Source: Lycium barbarum
Taxonomy: Eukaryota > Streptophyta > Magnoliopsida > Solanales > Solanaceae
Direction of reading: 5' to 3'
Length of the DNA: 64,000 bases
NCBI RefSeq assembly: GCF_019175385.1
Contig: NC_083339.1
Span: 113,817,601-113,881,600, forward strand
Shown here: positions 58,369 to 64,000 of the stretch, one piece after another
How the letters are laid out: each line of letters starts with the position of its first letter
Position numbering within the stretch: position 1 is the first letter of the stretch
Made by a program: the position numbers and the translations under genes
The notes under the pieces: model-generated
What the model saw: only the letters and a program-made list of their open reading frames with translations
The model's database searches: none
Told to the model about the DNA's origin: nothing

Positions 58369-61300
58369 TGTTATACCCCATTTTAACCCGGGTTAGAGCG
58401 GAGTATAACATATTGGAGATTCCTATATTGGTTGTTTTAAAGAGTCACCACCTAATTAATTTTAACGGTGAATTAGGACACCTAGATATTAACTAAGGTA
58501 AAGTTAAAACTAAAACCCCTGTTAATGGTCTGCTTAATCAATATGATTCTAGGTAAGGGTTCTATATTATCCTAAAGGGAAGGGGTTAGGCATCCTTTAG
58601 AATCCGTTAACTTACGGTTATCCGACCAAACTTAGGTTAATTAATTAAAGTTAAATATAGTGTTTGAATTTTAAGAAAATAACTTGTAAATATAGCAATG
58701 CTATTTGAACTAACTTGTAGGAAGACATAATAACTTGCATAAAGGAAATGCTTTTAAAATGAGACTTATAAATGCTGTTAAAACTTTGAATGAGAATAGT
58801 AATGTTATCTTAAAATAAGACTTACAAAATATAATATTTTGCATAAAAAAAGGGTTTTGAAAGCTATTTATAATAGGACTTGTAAAAGGCTTCAAATAAT
58901 AGCGCTACTTAAAACGAGATTAACAATTTGCATAAAAGGGGATTCTAAAGTGCTATAAAGTTATAAATATTTCTAATGGTTTAAATGAAATGGAATAATG
59001 CTATTAAAAATTAGTTTTTACGAAATATGATAATTTGCATAGAAGAAAATGCGGGTTAATGCAATGTTTTAATAAATATTTGAAAACAAACCCAACGATG
59101 AGGTATGAATTGACTTTGCGTTTTAGAAGTATAAATGAAATACAAAGTTGCTAATGAGTCTTCTTCATCCCTTTTATTATCTTTTGTTAATTATGTTTAA
59201 TCAAGATTAAATCAACTTACAATGCATAAATTTATATATTTCATGTCCACGGCACGTTAAATCTCTAAGGCGATAAAGAAATGAAAAGTGATTTTTTAGT
59301 TCGAAGCATATATTCTCATTATTGGAACTTGATGATTCTAGTAATAGAAAATATTATAAATTATGCAAATAATTTTTAGAGATAAATATTAAGGATAATA
59401 TGAATATTTCAAGATAGATTATAGATAAAACAAAATGAAGTTTACGGAGCTAACTACTAGTTTCCTTTTAATTAACTACCCATTACACTAAACTAACCCA
59501 CTAATTTATTAGAATTCACCTAAGTAAAAGAAACCAGGCAAGGGTTAGTTGCATGATACAAATTAAAGACACAAAATAAAGTGGAGGAACACATGTGATT
59601 AAATGGGCTCAACTCATTTTTGGACTGCTGCTTTATGGGCGTTGGCCCAGAAATTTTATACGCTGCTGTTGTGGATTGTTCTTGTCTAGTGGGCCTTGGC
59701 CCAATGTTTTTTTTTCTTCTTCTGCAGGCCACGGATTGGGACTGACACGGGAGAGGTCATGTTGGGCTTTTAGCCCAACGCCAAATGTGGAAGAAAAACG
59801 AGCCCCTCGGACTCGTATGCAATAGTCATGCATAAACAGAAGAAAAGGGAGATGAGTGTCTACATAATGAATGATGTTAGACACAAAAATACATAAATTC
59901 ACAACAAACCAACAGATCATATATATATATATATACTATGCATATCCAAATATATTTCATATATATACATATGTATACAGTTTAGGGACAAAGGACAGGC
60001 TAGATCAAAACAAATCCTATAAACTCAGATATATGACCCTTCACGCTTAAACAGAGAACCAAAAGGTCAACCAAGGAGAAACAGTGACATAAACAATGTT
60101 CTTATTCTTTTAACAGATCATGCACACTTAATGATGAATGATATACCAAATTCATATTCGATATGTAAGCCTATGATATATCAGAATATATGAGGGCAGT
60201 ATACTTGGTATATCCTTATATGCTTAGCATCTCTACCAAATAGAAAAGCTCCCCCATGATTTTCAGATTTTTATTAGCCCTATCTGGACTCACTTTTTAC
60301 CTCTACTTTATTCAAACTGGGAACTAGCTGAAATAGGCAGGTTCATGCTAATACCAAAAGGGATTTTAGGAATAATGTGTACATTAGCAGGGGTACTACA
60401 TCACCACATTAGGCCAGTTTGGGGCACCTTTCATCATTTGAAGTTATTAATCACCTAAAGCATGCTAAATACAAGTTCATATTTTTAGATGGGATAAACT
60501 GAGATTAAACTAACAGTAGACCTCATGCAACAGACAGACATCTAAAAAAAAGGGGGGCACCTTAACAATAAATAAAATTGTAAGCCAAGGGACTGAACAA
60601 ATCTCCATGGAATGCAGAACCCAAACAGGATCATTTAAGATGTTATCAGCAACACGATTTGATCAGTAAGAGAGACATCAATCCCATTTGTTTAAAACAA
60701 GTTTCAATAATAAGTGAAGGGTATTAAACTACTATTAAACAAATATTGAACAGAGACATGCCAAACATGTTGAAGCTATCAACGAACAATCAACTTATAT
60801 GGGACTAACAAAAGCTGAATTACCTTAAAACATATCCACTATTCAATTAGAAACAACCATAATACCTCAATCTCTTTTAGCAAAAAGAAAAAAAAAACTA
60901 TGAAATCTCTGGTAGGATTCAAAAAACTGACTGTATAAATAAGCTTTATCCTTTTTCGACTTAGATATGATAGGCTACGATCTGGAAAACTAATCTTGTT
61001 ATACCTATTGTTTTGATAGTCAAGTTGAAAATTTCACATGAATCCAAGCGATATACGAAAAGAACAACTCATTCTAATCAGGCCTTGAGAGTTGAACACA
61101 TTACTAATATGAAGCACATTTTCAGGGTTAATTTGGACAACAATTCGTTTAGAGACTGAATAAAGAAGAGACAGCTAGTGTATGCAAACCACCATACTAA
61201 CATGTACTAGATTGATCGACAAATACCAATCTAAGGGGGTACATTGAACTGCTGCTACTGATAACAAAACAGGATAATGACACAAACTTAAAACTAAGTC

Positions 61301-62747
61301 CGAACAGAGACCATAAGCGATGAAATAAATGACACGAAAACAACTTAAAGGAAGAAGGATTACCTTCTTCGGGTGCAGCGAAACGGGCGTGGGGGTTTCA
61401 ATATCACTCGAACACTTCAAATCTAAGCTCGCGATGCTCGGATTCACAACAATGAGCAAAGCAATCGAATACCAATTTGGATCTAGTGTTTTTTGACCCG
61501 ATATCAAATAAAATTACGACTGCTAAGGGGGATTGATTTTTAGAAAAATTTTATGCGGTTTAAGAACTCCCTTTTTTGGGGATTTTTCCAAATCGAAAAA
61601 AAAGCCCCCGATTTCATACTCGGAACTATTATTTATAGTTCCCTCCCCCTTTTCGATTTTAGGCTAGGGTTTTCATTTTTGAGGAGGAGAGAGAGGAGCG
61701 GGGAGGGGACAGGAGAGGTGCGTTGGCAGAAGTATGGGTGTGGCAGGGGTGCGTGGGGAGCAGGAGATGGTGGTGGCAGGTGAGCGTGGGGGACAAGGTC
61801 GAGTGGAGTGTGTCAGACGAGTGGGGAGCAGAGGTGTAGTGGAGGGTGCGGGTAACGTGGGAAGCGGGTGACGATGAGAGAGAGGAGATGGCAGAGTCGA
61901 CGAGTGGGGTGGAGATGGGAGGAGAAAGAAGATGGAGGAAGGAGGAGAAAGAGGCGGAGGAAGGAGTGGGGAACGGCGGAAATGCAAAATGGAAGGGTTT
62001 CCCTTATTTTAGATGAAAATGGATGCGTATTAAAAGAATAGACTAGTGAATTAAAATATGGACTGGTCTAAAAATTGAAATAAAAAATATGGGCTAGTAA
62101 AAAAAATATTAGGGGTTAATCGGACTTTGATTTGGGGTCCGGTAAGTCAAAATACGGACCGAGTGCAAGAAATAATTCGGCTTCTAAATTTGAATAAGAG
62201 ACTCATTTTGGTTAACGGTGTACCAAGGGTGCCAGAATATCACCTGGTACCAAAAATGTGTAATTGTAAAAGACCCGGATAATAAAATTATATGATGTTG
62301 CAATGACCGTGCAATAATATTTTAACCATAAATAAAAGTTATCATTTTAAATGTGCGGAATAAATGCGATGTGTATGCGGAAGTTGATAAAACGCTGAGA
62401 AATGCAAATTTCAATAACACTAAATAATAGTAGCAAATCAATAGCGGTAGTAATACTGCTAATAATAATAACAATAATGATAATGGTAATAATGATAATG
62501 TTGATGATAATGGTGATAAAATAGATATAACAATAATAGTAGATAACAAATGTTGATAAAAATAACAATAATAATGATGATGATAATTAATAAAAAATGA
62601 TGATAAAGACGATAATAATTAATAATAAAACAGTAACGATAGTGATAAATGACAATTATTGATAATAACAAAATGATAATAAATTAGTAATAATAATAAT
62701 AATAATAATAGTGATAATAATAAAATAATGATGATAATAGTAACAAA

Positions 62748-62786
<39 letters not shown>

Positions 62787-62926
62787 CAAATGCTGATAAA
62801 CAATGATAATAATTAATAATAAAAATAACGATGATAATAATGATTAGTAATTACTAGTAATAATAGTAATAATAATGGAAATAACAAGAATAATAATAAT
62901 TAATGACAATTAGTAATAATGATAAT

Positions 62927-62967
<41 letters not shown>

Positions 62968-63211
62968 TAATAATAGTAATAATAATAATAATCAATAATA
63001 ATAACAAATTAATAATAATAATAATAATAATGATAGTAATGATAATAATAATAGTTGTAACAGAATAATGAAATGCCGTTATTGATAAGAGATTAATGAT
63101 TATAGTAAACATAATATATAGTATTATTATTTTTATTTTATTTTTTGTGAAAATATTAGAAGCGCAAATATGTGTTTCGAAGGAGAGGCGGGACAAAATT
63201 GGGTGTCAACA
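58369..63211 (-). repeat. 5' LTR of the Tat-type element (4843 bp)
   Basis: Aligned end to end with 46259-51113. Differences are scattered substitutions plus changes in the TA and AAT tracts. As the upstream LTR it holds the promoter used for transcription on the minus strand, TATA-like at 61629-61637. Confidence 0.93.
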
Positions 63212-64000
63212 GTATGGTTTGATCCAGTTTCAAAATGAGTACCAAAAAAACAACGGCTAGCATAAAGTGCACTAGAAAATTGAGAATCACTCGTGCAATA
63301 TGCAGTCCAAGAACTTAAATGTATCGAATATCCCCCTATACAATGCGAGATTGAACAAATATGTCCTCCAATATATTTTTCAAGTTTAAAAAATCGAGTA
63401 AACGGGTCGCTTTAGTTATTTGGGGATTAATTGGAGAAAGTAAATTTTTTGCGGGTTCCGTCAAATTAGGGACATAAATGCCTTAATTTTTGCACGGTAG
63501 TCGCACGTTTCTGCTCAACTTAAAACGACGGACATTTTCGTGCAATATCATATATTGCAAGGTCATATCGTTAAAGATATATTAACTCAAAAAAAAATCT
63601 CATTTAATTTATTATTTTTTTTTGTCATTCAAAAAAAAAAAAAAGGTAACAGTGTGGACTTTAACTATTTCCCTAAGACAAAAAATAAATAAAAAAGACA
63701 AGTTGACTGTATCAAGTTACCTATGTGAAAGATATGATGACACTTCCATTTGTCAGTGGAAAGTTATAGGTACTCTCAATTATTACAATTTCACAACGGG
63801 CATCTACCAACACGTGGGGGTTATTATTGTCATTTTCCTCGTATCTGAATCTCACTCCTCATCACAACTATACTATCATTCCGAAATTTTCACCCATGGC
63901 TATACTATCATTCCACAATTTTCATCCAATTTCCGTTTACACACTCTGAAGTGAACCAATGATCCAACCTCGTGCAGTTTCCGTATGTTCTAAAGACATG
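63212..64000. other. Right flank of the retrotransposon
   Basis: After the GTATG duplication (63212-63216), AT-rich sequence with A and T runs (63625-63645). No gene recognised. Confidence 0.45.

Larger units (their letters stand above)
46259..63211 (-). mobile_element. Complete Tat/Ogre-type LTR retrotransposon with gag only (16.95 kb)
   Basis: Flanked by a perfect 5-bp duplication GTATG (46254-46258 and 63212-63216). The two LTRs (58369-63211, the 5' LTR, and 46259-51113, the 3' LTR) differ by roughly one base in a hundred where I compared them, plus microsatellite length. The internal region is 7255 bp: primer-binding site, a long leader, a gag ORF with one stop, then a 3' part made of minisatellites. 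I found no protease, reverse transcriptase, RNase H or integrase. Large LTRs, the gag type and the primer site point to the Tat lineage of Ty3/gypsy. It must have been mobilised in trans, as gag-only (TR-GAG-like) elements are. Confidence 0.92.

Noticed and set aside
46259..63211. Segmental duplication explaining the 4.85-kb repeats
   Set aside because: TG/CA ends, the GTATG target duplication, the primer-binding site and gag show LTRs of one retrotransposon.

Overview
This is plant nuclear DNA: spliced genes with GT/AG introns, AT-rich intergenic sequence, nested Mutator-like (MULE), LINE, SINE and LTR elements. The SINE tails, the LTR termini (TGTAACACC...GTGACA) and the 'CTCCCTCCGTCCCA' MITE end are types I know from Solanaceae, so a nightshade-family genome is the best guess; I cannot name the species. 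Only two host genes are well supported, a SEND1-type XPG/Rad2 nuclease (5304 to 1378, minus, 12 exons, C-terminus lost or displaced) and a tiny complete two-exon gene for a probable mitochondrial complex I subunit (43063 to 39556, minus).

Region by region: 1-811 is the 3' end of a chromovirus-type LTR; 812-5304 the SEND1 gene; 5305-6386 its upstream region. 6387-19033 (element A) is a Ulp1-protease-carrying MULE (KI-MULE/Kaonashi-like) with doubled terminal repeats, a plus-strand Ulp1-like gene broken by a Ty3/gypsy fragment, a minus-strand MULE transposase, a small coiled-coil ORF and a 270-bp tandem array. A 5'-truncated L1-type LINE (19034-19092 plus 34617-37371) sits against its right end. 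That LINE is split by a second Ulp1-MULE, element B (19093-34616), with a 9-10 bp target duplication. B carries a plus-strand transposase, a minus-strand four-exon Ulp1 gene (996 codons, only two in-frame stops) and a 4.2-kb solo LTR. 37401-38127 is a small non-autonomous relative of element A, followed by a 90-bp SINE with a 13-bp target duplication. 39556-43063 is the complex I-type gene, with SINE and MITE debris in its intron. 43250-46258 holds another MULE-like MITE and a broken GRF zinc-finger gene. 46259-63211 is one complete LTR retrotransposon (minus orientation, TSD GTATG, LTRs about 4.85 kb) of Tat/Ogre type that carries gag and no pol.

The most interesting pattern is in the two Ulp1-MULEs. 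Each is filled, in introns, leaders and spacers but not in exons, with its own family of short interspersed palindromes: TATGCC-N6-GGCATA in A (also in the small element at 37.4 kb) and TTGTTGCAACAA in B. Arm changes are often matched on both sides (TATGCC/GGCATA, TCTGCC/GGCAGA, TATGTC/GACATA; TGTTGC/GCAACA, TGTTGG/CCAACA), so symmetry is kept while sequence drifts. I know of no description of this. It could be a set of transposase binding sites, an RNA hairpin system, or a self-propagating palindrome.

The insertion order can be read from the junctions: outer MULE ends, then the LINE, then element B in the LINE, then the solo LTR in B; separately, a Ty3 chromovirus inserted in element A's Ulp1 exon.
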